Source: JACDBZ01 sp038233215 (GTDB lineage: Bacteria; Chloroflexota; Limnocylindria; QHBO01). Taken from it: DNA of 64,000 nucleotides. The translations under genes and the position numbers were made by a program. The stretch spans positions 62,001 through 126,000 of the forward strand of contig JBBSML010000002.1 in the NCBI GenBank assembly GCA_038233215.1. Reading direction: 5' to 3'. This document shows positions 32,831 through 40,720 of the stretch, piece after piece (position 1 is the stretch's first letter; every line of letters starts with the position of its first letter). The notes under the pieces are model-generated. The model was given only the letters and a program-made list of their open reading frames with translations, was not told where the DNA came from and searched no databases.

Positions 32831-34903
32831 ATGCCCAATCGCCTGATCGACGAGACGAGCCCGTATCTGCTCCAGCACGCCCACAACCCGGTGGACTGGC
32901 ATCCGTGGGGCCCGGAGGCGCTCGATAAGGCACGCACGCTGGATCGGCCGATCTTTCTCTCGATCGGGTATTCAGCCTGTCATTGGTGCCACGTCATGGA
33001 GCGCGAGAGCTTCGAGCACCCTGACACCGCCGCGCTCATGAACGAGCACTTCGTGTCGATCAAGGTCGATCGCGAGGAACGCCCCGACCTCGACGATGTC
33101 TACATGGCGGCCGTGCAGGCCATGACCGGCTCCGGTGGCTGGCCGATGAGCGTCTTCCTGACGCCCGACCAGCGGCCCTTCTTCGGCGGCACCTACTTTC
33201 CGCCCGAGGATCGGCACGGGATGGCCGGCTTCCCGCGCGTCCTCGCCTCGGTCGCGGACGCATATCACATGCGCCGCGCGGAAGTCGACCAGCAGGCCAA
33301 CGCGCTGGCCGGTCATCTTCAGGCGCAACTGGCCGCCCCGTCTGGAGACCGCGACCCCGAGCACCGCCAGATCGAAGCGGCCACTGCGCGGCTCGCCGCC
33401 ACCTTCGACGCGACGCACGGCGGATTCGGTAGCGCGCCGAAGTTCCCGGCGCCGATGACCCTTGAATTTCTCCTGCGCACGTGGCGCCGCACCGGGGACG
33501 ACGCGGTGCTGGAAATGGTGACCCGAACCCTCGACGCCATGGCCGACGGCGGCATCAACGACCAGCTCGCTGGCGGCTTCGCGCGATACAGCACCGACGC
33601 GCAGTGGCTGGTGCCGCACTTCGAGAAGATGCTGTACGACAACGCGCTGCTGGCCCACGCCTACCTGGAGGGCTATCGCGCGACGGGCATGGACCGATAC
33701 GCGCGCGTCGCGCGCGAGACGCTCGACTTCATGCTCGCCGAGCTTCTGACCGATGACGGAGGCTTTGCCGCCGCATTGGACGCCGATAGCGAGGGCGTGG
33801 AGGGGCGCTTCTACGTCTGGTCCTCCGAAGAGTTCATGTCGGTCTTCACCGTTGCAGGCCTGGATGGTGGCGAACGTCGCTTACTGGCCGATTACTGGGG
33901 GCTTACCGCGGCCGGCAACTGGGAGGGCACGAACATCCTGCATCGGCCACGCTGGGCCCCCGACTCGCCGCCCGAAGTCGTGTCGCGCGGGCGTGAGGCC
34001 CTGTTGGCAGCCCGCGCGATGCGAGTCAGGCCGGCCAGGGACGACAAGCAGATCGCCGCCTGGAACGGGCTCGCCCTCCGCGCCCTGGCTCATGCCGCGC
34101 TTGTGCTGGCGGAGCCACGCTACGCCGACGCGACCCGCGACCTGCTGGCGTTCGTCACGGCCACCCTCGTGCGTGACGAAGACCGCCTGTGGCGCACGGC
34201 GCGCGGCGGTCGCGCGCACACGCCGGCCTTCGCCGAGGACTACTTCGCCGTGGCCGACGGGCTGTTGAGTGCCCATGCCGCTCTCGGAGACGCGGACCCG
34301 CTGCTGCTGGCGCGTCGGCTCGCCGACACCGCCCTGCGTGACTTCTGGGATGACGATGGCGGCATGTTCTTCGACACGTCGGCCGAGCACGACCGCACCG
34401 TGGCACGGCCGCGGGGCCTGTTCGACAACGCCACGCCGTCGGCGAACAGCATGGCCGCCGATGTCCTCCAGCGATTGGCGCTGCTCATCGGCGAGGAGGA
34501 CTTCGACCGGCGTGCTCGCTCCATCCTGCGCGCGGTCGCGCCGGCGCTCGACCGCCAGCCGAGCGCCTTCGGCAGGATGCTCAGCGCCGCAGACCGCATG
34601 CTTGGCGAGCCGATCGACGTGGTGGTTGCCGCGCCGCGGACGGACCGCGAGGCTCAATCACTGCGCGAGGCTGCCGCCGCGCCGTACGTGCCGGATCTCG
34701 TGCAGACGTCGGTTGCCCCCGACGACGCGCACGCGGACTGGCCGCTGTTCGTCGCGAAGACGGCCCGCGATGGCATTCCCACGGCGTACGCCTGCCGCGG
34801 CTACACGTGCGAAGAGCCGACGACCGATCCGGATCGGCTGCGCGAGCAGGTCGCCGGGTTGGGTGGTCGGGCGGCCCAAGACACCGATCGTCGAAAGACC
34901 TAG
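32831..34903 (+). CDS. Thioredoxin domain-containing DUF255 protein (YyaL/SPATA20 type)
   Basis: The 690-residue protein has an N-terminal thioredoxin-like domain starting at the family hallmark NRLIDETSPYLLQHAHNPVDW. The CHWC site in SACHWCHVMERESF is complete. A six-hairpin (alpha/alpha)6 glycosidase-like domain follows, with conserved HFEKMLYDNA and WNGLALRALA. It is usually a single gene with no fixed pathway; a redox or sugar-related activity has been proposed for the family, but is not settled. No signal peptide. Confidence 0.93.
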   Translation: MPNRLIDETSPYLLQHAHNPVDWHPWGPEALDKARTLDRPIFLSIGYSACHWCHVMERESFEHPDTAALMNEHFVSIKVDREERPDLDDVYMAAVQAMTGSGGWPMSVFLTPDQRPFFGGTYFPPEDRHGMAGFPRVLASVADAYHMRRAEVDQQANALAGHLQAQLAAPSGDRDPEHRQIEAATARLAATFDATHGGFGSAPKFPAPMTLEFLLRTWRRTGDDAVLEMVTRTLDAMADGGINDQLAGGFARYSTDAQWLVPHFEKMLYDNALLAHAYLEGYRATGMDRYARVARETLDFMLAELLTDDGGFAAALDADSEGVEGRFYVWSSEEFMSVFTVAGLDGGERRLLADYWGLTAAGNWEGTNILHRPRWAPDSPPEVVSRGREALLAARAMRVRPARDDKQIAAWNGLALRALAHAALVLAEPRYADATRDLLAFVTATLVRDEDRLWRTARGGRAHTPAFAEDYFAVADGLLSAHAALGDADPLLLARRLADTALRDFWDDDGGMFFDTSAEHDRTVARPRGLFDNATPSANSMAADVLQRLALLIGEEDFDRRARSILRAVAPALDRQPSAFGRMLSAADRMLGEPIDVVVAAPRTDREAQSLREAAAAPYVPDLVQTSVAPDDAHADWPLFVAKTARDGIPTAYACRGYTCEEPTTDPDRLREQVAGLGGRAAQDTDRRKT

Positions 34904-34912
34904 CGATGGACC

Positions 34913-35465
34913 ATGAAGCAGCCGGAGGGCGCGGAGCGCTCTGGGCTTGGTTTGGCGCTCGTGGCTGCCGTGACGCTCCTCAATATCGGGACCGTGATGT
35001 TCATCGACGTCCCAGCAGACCGAATCTATCGATATTCCATGACTCTCCTTGCGCTGCTCCAGTTCGGGCTGATGCTCGCCGCGGTGGGAATGATCGCCCG
35101 TGCCGGCGGGCTGCGCGAGGATGGTCATCGCCGTGGTCGCCCCGATTGTCGAGGAGCTGACATATCGAGGTCTGGGCTTCAGGCTGCTCGCGCGCTTCGG
35201 GCGGGGTGCGGCGATCACGCTTACGGCAATGGTCTTCGCCGCCAGCCACGGCCATGTCGCGGTCCTGCCCACGAGCTTCGCCTTCGGGCTTGGCCTCGGG
35301 TACCTGCGCAGCCACACATCCAGCGTCTATCCCGGAATGGGAGTCCACGTCCTCATCAACGCGATGGGCGTCTCGGCGATTGCTCTGGGCCCTAGCGCGG
35401 CCACCGGGAGAGATCGCCGATGCCCTGGCTCCGTTCACCCCAGGACGCGTCAGCCAACCAGGTAG
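34913..35465 (+). pseudogene. Broken CPBP-family intramembrane protease gene
   Basis: The 5' part (from ATG 34913) encodes two membrane helices and reaches ARAGGLRED near 35115. The catalytic half then continues in another frame (from about 35122): VAPIVEELTYRGLGF carries the EExxxR motif, and FAASHGH and a later HVLINAMG carry the histidine and asparagine sites. Intact members have about eight helices; here one or two helices before the EE motif are missing. An internal deletion with frame loss fits better than a single sequencing error. A short GTG/ATG-initiated product of the 3' part (35100-35465) cannot be excluded. Confidence 0.7.
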
Positions 35466-35863
35466 GACAGATGCACCGTCCGCTGCGGGTTGTCGCCATT
35501 GGGATCGAGCAGTGCGATCGACTGCCAGGTGCCGAGCGTCATCCGCCCGCCCACGACCGGAACGGTGAGTGACGGGGACACGAGGAGCGGCAGGACGTGA
35601 TCGGCGCCGTGGCCGGGACTGCCGTGGCGGTGGCTCCATCGCTCATCGTGGGGAAGCAGCCGCTCGAGGGCGGCAAGCAGATCAGCGTCGGAGCCGGCTC
35701 CGAGCTCGACAACCACCACGCTTGCCGTCGCGTGCGGGACGAACACCGTCAGCAGGCCATCGCCACCCTCGGCGACATCGGCCAGGAAGGCCGAACATTC
35801 GTCGGTCAGGTCGGTCAGCGACGCAACGCTCCCGGTTGCGATCGACAGCTCTCGCGCCCTCAT
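35450..35863 (-). CDS. YjbQ-family protein (UPF0047)
   Basis: The 137-residue protein has the family core: LLTVFVPHATASVVVVE, the WSHRHGSPGHGADHVLP histidine motif, then LGTWQSIALLDPNGDNPQRT. Members show weak thiamine-phosphate synthase activity and their true role is unsettled. I start at the ATG giving MRARELSIATG because it matches family length. In-frame ATGs at 35902 and 35893 are possible, and 35902 has GGTGG a few bases upstream. It converges on the broken CPBP gene and overlaps its end by 16 bases. Confidence 0.88.
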   Translation of the reverse strand: MRARELSIATGSVASLTDLTDECSAFLADVAEGGDGLLTVFVPHATASVVVVELGAGSDADLLAALERLLPHDERWSHRHGSPGHGADHVLPLLVSPSLTVPVVGGRMTLGTWQSIALLDPNGDNPQRTVHLSYLVG

Positions 35864-36057
35864 CGGCGCGGCCGCGGATGCCGCCATGTGCGGTACGTGC
35901 ATGTATCCACCAACTTCGGCCTCTCTGTGCCTCGCATCGACCGATTCCGACCCATAAGCTGCATCTGCCGCACATCCTCGGCCCAAACGGCCCCACCCTC
36001 ATAGATACGTGCGCCAGGCGCGCGCGACGGTGAAGTCCACCAGATTCGCCAACGCTA

Positions 36058-36930
36058 TCAGGGTGCGGCGTAGCTGTGCTCGCCGATGAAGAACAGCCCG
36101 GCGCCGATGTAGGTGAACAGCACGCCGGCGAAGCCGAGCACGATCAGCCAGGGCGCGAGGCGCTCCCATCGGTCCCGTCGTCCGGCGATGTGCAGGTAGG
36201 CGCCGAAGACGAGCCAGGTGGCGGCCGCTGCCAGCTCCTTGGGATCGTTGCTCCAATAGGTGCGCCAGGCGAGGTGGGCCCAGACCGACCCGAGCGCGAT
36301 GGCGATCGTCAGGATCGGAAAGGCAATCAGGACCGCTCGATGCGCGATGGCCCGGGCGGCGCTGGCCGGCGGCAGAAGCGGGATGCGGTCGCCGCTTCGC
36401 GCCTGGCCGATCTCGGCCGCCGCAGCCACGAACGCGACGCCGCTGACGGCATAGGCGAGCACGGCGCTGCCGACGTGGATGGTCAGCAACAGCGGCTGTT
36501 GAAGGGCGGGGACGAGGGGATCGACCCGGTCGTCGAGGCCGAGTGCGAAGATCACCAGCCCTGCTGCGAGGAGTGCGGTCAGCGGTGCCAGGCCCTCGAG
36601 TGAGTTGGCGCGTCCCATCACGAGATGGGTCCCGATCACGGCCGCCGCGAAGGCGAGACTGAACTCGTGAAGGTTCGACCACGGCGCATGCCCGATGAGA
36701 ATCGTGCGCACCGCCAGGGCACCGAGCAGCAGGGCGAAGGCGACCAGCAGTCCGGCACCGGCGCCTCTTCGCAGGATGGCGGAGGTCTTGGCGACGGCCG
36801 GCGACGCGGATCCGATCGCCGCGAGTGGCTGGCGTCCGACGCCGGCCAGGATGGCGCCGAATCCGGCGGCCGCCGAAGCCAGCAGTACGGCAAGCGCGGT
36901 GATCAGCACGATGGAGATGAGGGTGGTCAT
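36058..36930 (-). CDS. CcsA/CcmC-like cytochrome c biogenesis membrane protein
   Basis: The 290-residue polytopic protein has about eight helices. The tryptophan-rich heme-handling segment is at residues 217-232 (WAHLAWRTYWSNDPKE); the residue before Asp, almost always Trp in this family, is Asn228. Candidate heme-ligand histidines occur at TIHVGS (about 152) and near the C-terminus (GEHSYA). HAPWSNLHEF at about 81-90 is also typical. A CcsB/ResB partner is not seen in the window. It is the second gene of a two-gene minus-strand unit. Confidence 0.8.
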   Translation of the reverse strand: MTTLISIVLITALAVLLASAAAGFGAILAGVGRQPLAAIGSASPAVAKTSAILRRGAGAGLLVAFALLLGALAVRTILIGHAPWSNLHEFSLAFAAAVIGTHLVMGRANSLEGLAPLTALLAAGLVIFALGLDDRVDPLVPALQQPLLLTIHVGSAVLAYAVSGVAFVAAAAEIGQARSGDRIPLLPPASAARAIAHRAVLIAFPILTIAIALGSVWAHLAWRTYWSNDPKELAAAATWLVFGAYLHIAGRRDRWERLAPWLIVLGFAGVLFTYIGAGLFFIGEHSYAAP

Positions 36931-36969
36931 CGATCGACCCGGTAGTGGTCGCCGACGGGGTTCAACCGG

Positions 36970-37377
36970 TCAGCTCAGGAGGGCTGTATCCGCGACACCG
37001 GTCCGAGTGCCGCATCGGTAGCAGGAAGCCATGCTCGCCGAGAGCGTTGCGCCGCAGTTCGTGCAGTCCACCGAAAGGTCGCGTTCGCAGCTGGTGCAGA
37101 AGCGCGCGCCAGCAGAAAACACGAGCTGGTCGAAATGGCAGTACGGGACCCCGCGTGGATGTTCGACCGCCTCGGCACCGGTGGATGACGGCAGCGCGAC
37201 GACCGTCTGATCCGCGGGCCCGTCGTTGATCCCGACCTGGCTCACCCGGAGGTAGCCGATGATGAGCCAGAGCACGTACAGGCCCAGCGCCCCGAGGAGG
37301 ACGAGCGGGAAGAAGAGCCCCAGGCGGTCGCCCCAGCCGGTGGCGAGCCAATTGGCAACGTCTCGGATCAGGTCCAT
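36970..37377 (-). CDS. Membrane-anchored zinc-ribbon protein
   Basis: The 135-residue protein has one N-terminal hydrophobic helix (LGLFFPLVLLGALGLYVLWLII) and a C-terminal cysteine-rich region with CTSC, CTNC and CYRC pairs plus a leading Cys-His pair, enough for two zinc ribbons. No family name is certain. TAGAAT on the minus strand (37392-37387) ends nine bases before the ATG. It sits 39 bases before the CcsA-like gene. Confidence 0.8.
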   Translation of the reverse strand: MDLIRDVANWLATGWGDRLGLFFPLVLLGALGLYVLWLIIGYLRVSQVGINDGPADQTVVALPSSTGAEAVEHPRGVPYCHFDQLVFSAGARFCTSCERDLSVDCTNCGATLSASMASCYRCGTRTGVADTALLS

Positions 37378-37386
37378 GGCGGGGCG

Positions 37387-37392
37387 ATTCTA
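37387..37392 (-). promoter_or_regulatory. -10-like hexamer for the zinc-ribbon gene
   Basis: On the minus strand TAGAAT ends nine bases before the ATG at 37377. A plus-strand TACACT at 37401-37406 could serve the divergent adenosine deaminase gene, with a leader of about 24 nt. Confidence 0.45.
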
Positions 37393-37436
37393 GCATCCGC
37401 TACACTCCGCCGACCACCCGGAACGAACCAACGCCG

Positions 37437-38510
37437 ATGCAACGACCGCGACTCGACCCTCGCTCGCCGCTGACCGAGCTTCACGTGCATCTCGGAGCCG
37501 CCGTCACACCGGCGATCATGTGGGGCATCGCCCACGCCCAGGGCATCAAGCTGCCGACGAAGGATTTCTGGGCATTCCGCGACCTCATCACCGTGGGTCG
37601 CAGGCGTCGCTCGTTCGATGCCTATCTTGACCTCTTCCATTGGACAGAGCTCATTCAATCGAGCCCGATCGCCGTCGAGCGCAGCGTCTACGAGGTCATC
37701 GGCGGCGCGTATCGCAAGAATAACGTGACCGGACTGGAGCTCCGCTTCAATCCGATGAAGCGCAACCGCGGCGGCGAGCAGGACCTTGACCACATCATCG
37801 CGGCCGCCGTGCGCGGGATGGACCGGGCCATCCTCGAGTACCCCCAGGTCCGCGCCGGCCTGGTCCTCTGCCTGGATCGATCCTTCTCTCCGACGCTGAA
37901 TGAGATCATCGCGTCGAAGGCGATCAGCTGGCGCAGCCGCGGGGTGGTGGCCATCGATATCGCAGGTCCGGTGTCCGCTGGCTTCCGGTTTGCCGACTAT
38001 GCGGACATCTATGCGGAGTGCCGCCGTGCCGGCCTGGGTCTCACGGTCCACGCCGGCGAAACGGGCGGCGCCGAGGAGGTTCGGGAAGCCCTTGAGGCGC
38101 TCGAGCCGGATCGCATCGGCCACGGGGTGCGGAGTGCAGAGGATCCGCACGTGCTCGGCATGCTGCGGGAGCGCGGCACCGTGCTCGAGGTCTGTCCCAG
38201 CTCGAACCTGAACACCGGCGTGCTCGCGAGCATCAGCGAGGTTCGACGCGTCGTGCGGACGCTCGTCGACAGCGGCGTCGCGTTCACGGTCAGCACGGAC
38301 GGGCCGGAGATGCTTCGTACGTATCTTCGCGATGAGCTCAACCTGCTGCTGCGCCACGACATCCTCTCGATGGACGAGGTGCTGCGCGCCATTGAGGTCG
38401 GGGTCAGTGCGAGCTTCCTGGACCGGGCACCCACGATCGAGCGATCATTCGGGCGTCGCGCCGAGAGGGACTTGACCGATGCGGGGATCCCCGTCGAAAT
38501 GGGCATCTAG
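37437..38510 (+). CDS. add: Adenosine deaminase family protein 1
   Basis: This zinc-dependent amidohydrolase of purine salvage converts adenosine to inosine. The HxH zinc motif is His16/His18 (ELHVHLG), HAGET supplies a ligand and the catalytic Glu, and IGHG supplies the catalytic His. The final motif reads STDGP where the second position is Asp in classical enzymes (STDDP), so the substrate range could differ. The length is 357 residues. It faces away from the zinc-ribbon gene across a 59-bp gap with promoter-like hexamers in both directions. Confidence 0.88.
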   Translation: MQRPRLDPRSPLTELHVHLGAAVTPAIMWGIAHAQGIKLPTKDFWAFRDLITVGRRRRSFDAYLDLFHWTELIQSSPIAVERSVYEVIGGAYRKNNVTGLELRFNPMKRNRGGEQDLDHIIAAAVRGMDRAILEYPQVRAGLVLCLDRSFSPTLNEIIASKAISWRSRGVVAIDIAGPVSAGFRFADYADIYAECRRAGLGLTVHAGETGGAEEVREALEALEPDRIGHGVRSAEDPHVLGMLRERGTVLEVCPSSNLNTGVLASISEVRRVVRTLVDSGVAFTVSTDGPEMLRTYLRDELNLLLRHDILSMDEVLRAIEVGVSASFLDRAPTIERSFGRRAERDLTDAGIPVEMGI

Positions 38511-38515
38511 AACCG

Positions 38516-38521
38516 TATACT
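38516..38521 (+). promoter_or_regulatory. -10-like hexamer for the second PIG-L gene
   Basis: TATACT ends seven bases before the GTG at 38529, so the mRNA should start at or beside the start codon. The gene upstream ends only five bases before this hexamer. Confidence 0.5.
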
Positions 38522-38528
38522 GCCGGCC

Positions 38529-39383
38529 GTGTCCTCGATCTGGCGCCCGGTACGCGAGCGTGCTCCCGCGCGGAGCCTGATGGTCGTCGTGGCCCATCCC
38601 GGCGACGAGGCGTTCGGCTTCGGAGGTGCGATTGCCAGTGCCGCGGCTGCGGGTGCCTACGTGGTCGTCGTCTGCGTCACGCGCGGCTGGTTCGACGCCC
38701 GCCTGACCTCCGGCTCGCCGGCCGCCGGCGGGAAGAATCGTGACGTCAAGCTGGGGGCCATCAACTGGCGGAACATCGACACCGTGCGTGAGGATGAGCT
38801 GCGTCGCTCGGTGGCACTCCTCGGCGTGCGGGTGGTCCGGATGCTCGATTACGCCGAAGGCGATCTCGACCGCGAAAATTTCGACAACCTGGTCGGCAGG
38901 ATCGTTGAGCCGATCAGGATGCACCGGCCCGAGGTGATCCTCTCGTTCGGTCCCGATGGCGCCACCGGTGACACGGACCACGTGGTGCTCTCGCGGGCCG
39001 TCCGTGCCGCCTACGATCGGGCTGCGGAGCCGCTCGCCTACGAGGATGACCTCGAGGAGGACCAGGTCGCCTGGCGCGCGGCCAAGCTGTATGAGCTGGT
39101 CGTGCCGCAGAGCTCCGTGGCGTCGCTGGCAGGGCCGATGCCGGCTGAACGGTACGGATCGGCGGTGGAGGCGACCGTTGCCCTCCAGATTGGCGACCTT
39201 GCGCAGCTCAAGCTGGCCGCCATCAGCCGCCACGTCTCGCAGACTGGCTCGGCGGGACCGTTCCACGATTGGGGCTCCGATCGCCTTGACGCCTGGCTCG
39301 GCACGGAACACTACCGTCTGGCCGCATCGGCCCTGCCCCTGCCGGTGGGTGGCGAGGTCTCGCTCTTTGACGGCCTGCCATAG
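38529..39383 (+). CDS. PIG-L family protein with altered catalytic motif (HPGD)
   Basis: The 284-residue protein has the PIG-L fold. The N-terminal motif reads AHPGDEAFGFGG. His23 and Asp26 match the metal ligands, but the first Asp of HPDD is Gly25; in MshB-type enzymes that Asp is the general base. The distal histidine region DTDHVVLSRAV is present. It may be inactive, or act by a different residue on another substrate. A leaderless-type start at GTG 38529 is predicted from TATACT at 38516-38521. Confidence 0.82.
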   Translation: MSSIWRPVRERAPARSLMVVVAHPGDEAFGFGGAIASAAAAGAYVVVVCVTRGWFDARLTSGSPAAGGKNRDVKLGAINWRNIDTVREDELRRSVALLGVRVVRMLDYAEGDLDRENFDNLVGRIVEPIRMHRPEVILSFGPDGATGDTDHVVLSRAVRAAYDRAAEPLAYEDDLEEDQVAWRAAKLYELVVPQSSVASLAGPMPAERYGSAVEATVALQIGDLAQLKLAAISRHVSQTGSAGPFHDWGSDRLDAWLGTEHYRLAASALPLPVGGEVSLFDGLP

Positions 39384-39424
39384 GGGCAGGAGCCTGCGAG
39401 ACCCGGCGCATGCTCGGTCTATTA

Positions 39425-39523
39425 CTCGTCGCTCCCTGAGCGAGCGAACGGACCATCGGATGGGTCCGCTCGCGCCCGAAAGGCCGCCTTGATTGCTACT
39501 TCGCTCGCTGAGCGTGCGACGAG
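39425..39523. repeat. Long imperfect inverted repeat with an inner hairpin
   Basis: Arms 39425-39448 and 39500-39523 match at 21 of 24 positions in inverted orientation. Between them CGGACC (39449-39454) and GGTCCG (39463-39468) form a perfect stem, which can be extended by GCGAG/CTCGC using bases of the left arm, so the short and long stems compete. It occupies the middle of the 244-bp gap (39384-39627) before mrp. It could be a leader structure, a terminator or a REP-like element. No gene is seen in this gap. Confidence 0.6.
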
Positions 39524-39627
39524 GGGTCTTGACGCGCTCGATACCGGTGTGTGAAGCAATTCGGCGGCTCTGTTAGGCTCAGGCAGCCGCGCCGGCCCCC
39601 GATCATCAGGAGAGTCCCGAGCCACCC

Positions 39628-40716
39628 ATGTCCACGCAGCTGACGAACGACAACATCCTCGCGGCGCTCGGTACCGTGAAGGATCCCGAGATTGGACGCG
39701 ACCTTGTCTCACTCGGAATGGTGAAGACCGTGACAATCGACGGGAGCGTCGTTGATCTGACCGTCGAGCTCACGACGCCGGCGTGCCCGCTGAAGGCGAC
39801 CATCGAGAGCGATATCGTGGATGCGCTCACGCCGCTCGGCGCGAGCGTGGTGCGGGTCGACTGGGCGAGCAACGTGAAGCGCACGTTCGGTGGTCCGGCG
39901 GCGGATCTCATCCCGGGCGTTCGGAACACAATCGCGGTCGCGTCCGGCAAGGGAGGCGTCGGCAAGTCGACCGTGGCGGTCAACCTGGCGGTCAGCCTGG
40001 CGCGCGACGGAGCGAAGGTCGGACTGCTCGACGCCGATATCACCGGACCCAACGTGCCGATCATGATGGGCACGCAGGGCGCGCACGTCACCGGCACCGG
40101 AGGCAAGCCGAACCCGGTCGTCGCGCACGGCGTGCAGATGATGAGCATCCAGTACTTTCTCCAGGCCGATGCGCCGGTTATCTGGCGCGGACCCCTGATC
40201 CACAGCGCCATCGCGCAGTTTCTGCGTGACGTCGAATGGGGCGAGCTCGACTACCTCGTCATCGACTTGCCACCGGGGACCGGGGACGCGGCACTGAGCC
40301 TGAGCCAGCTCATCCCGCTGACCGGCGCGGTGATCGTCACCACCCCGCAGGAGGTGAGCCTGCTCGACGCGCGCAAGGCGGTCGGCATGTTCAACAAGGT
40401 CAACGTGCGGACGCTGGGCGTCATTGAGAACATGAGCGGCTTCGTCTGCCCGCACTGCAGCGAAGAGCACGACATCTTCGGATCGGGCGGCGGCGAGAAG
40501 ATCGCCCGGGAGCTGGAGCTCGAGGTGCTCGGTCGCATTCCCCTCGAGCCCGGTGTGCGAGCCGGCGGCGACGCTGGCGTGCCGATCACATCGGCGCAGT
40601 ATCCCGGCGGTGAGACTTCCGCGGCGGCACTCGCCCTGCGGGCGGTCGCGCGCACGGTGGCCGGCCGCGTCAGCGTCCTCGCCGCCCCCGTCGCGGTGGG
40701 CAGCGGCTCCATCTGA
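39628..40716 (+). CDS. mrp: Mrp/ApbC-type iron-sulfur cluster carrier ATPase
   Basis: This P-loop ATPase holds and transfers [4Fe-4S] clusters. A MIP18-like domain covers residues 1-90 (VKDPEIGRDLVSLGMV). The deviant Walker A GKGGVGKST follows, then DADITGPNVP, and the cluster-binding CPHC. The length of 362 residues is normal. AGGAGA at 39608-39613 is rather far (14 nt) from the ATG. A structured inverted repeat lies upstream. Confidence 0.94.
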   Translation: MSTQLTNDNILAALGTVKDPEIGRDLVSLGMVKTVTIDGSVVDLTVELTTPACPLKATIESDIVDALTPLGASVVRVDWASNVKRTFGGPAADLIPGVRNTIAVASGKGGVGKSTVAVNLAVSLARDGAKVGLLDADITGPNVPIMMGTQGAHVTGTGGKPNPVVAHGVQMMSIQYFLQADAPVIWRGPLIHSAIAQFLRDVEWGELDYLVIDLPPGTGDAALSLSQLIPLTGAVIVTTPQEVSLLDARKAVGMFNKVNVRTLGVIENMSGFVCPHCSEEHDIFGSGGGEKIARELELEVLGRIPLEPGVRAGGDAGVPITSAQYPGGETSAAALALRAVARTVAGRVSVLAAPVAVGSGSI

Positions 40717-40720
40717 CACC

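Noticed and set aside
39384..39627. T-box or known riboswitch before mrp
   Set aside because: No T-box sequence or known aptamer core is visible, and mrp is not a T-box target; only the inverted repeats are supported.
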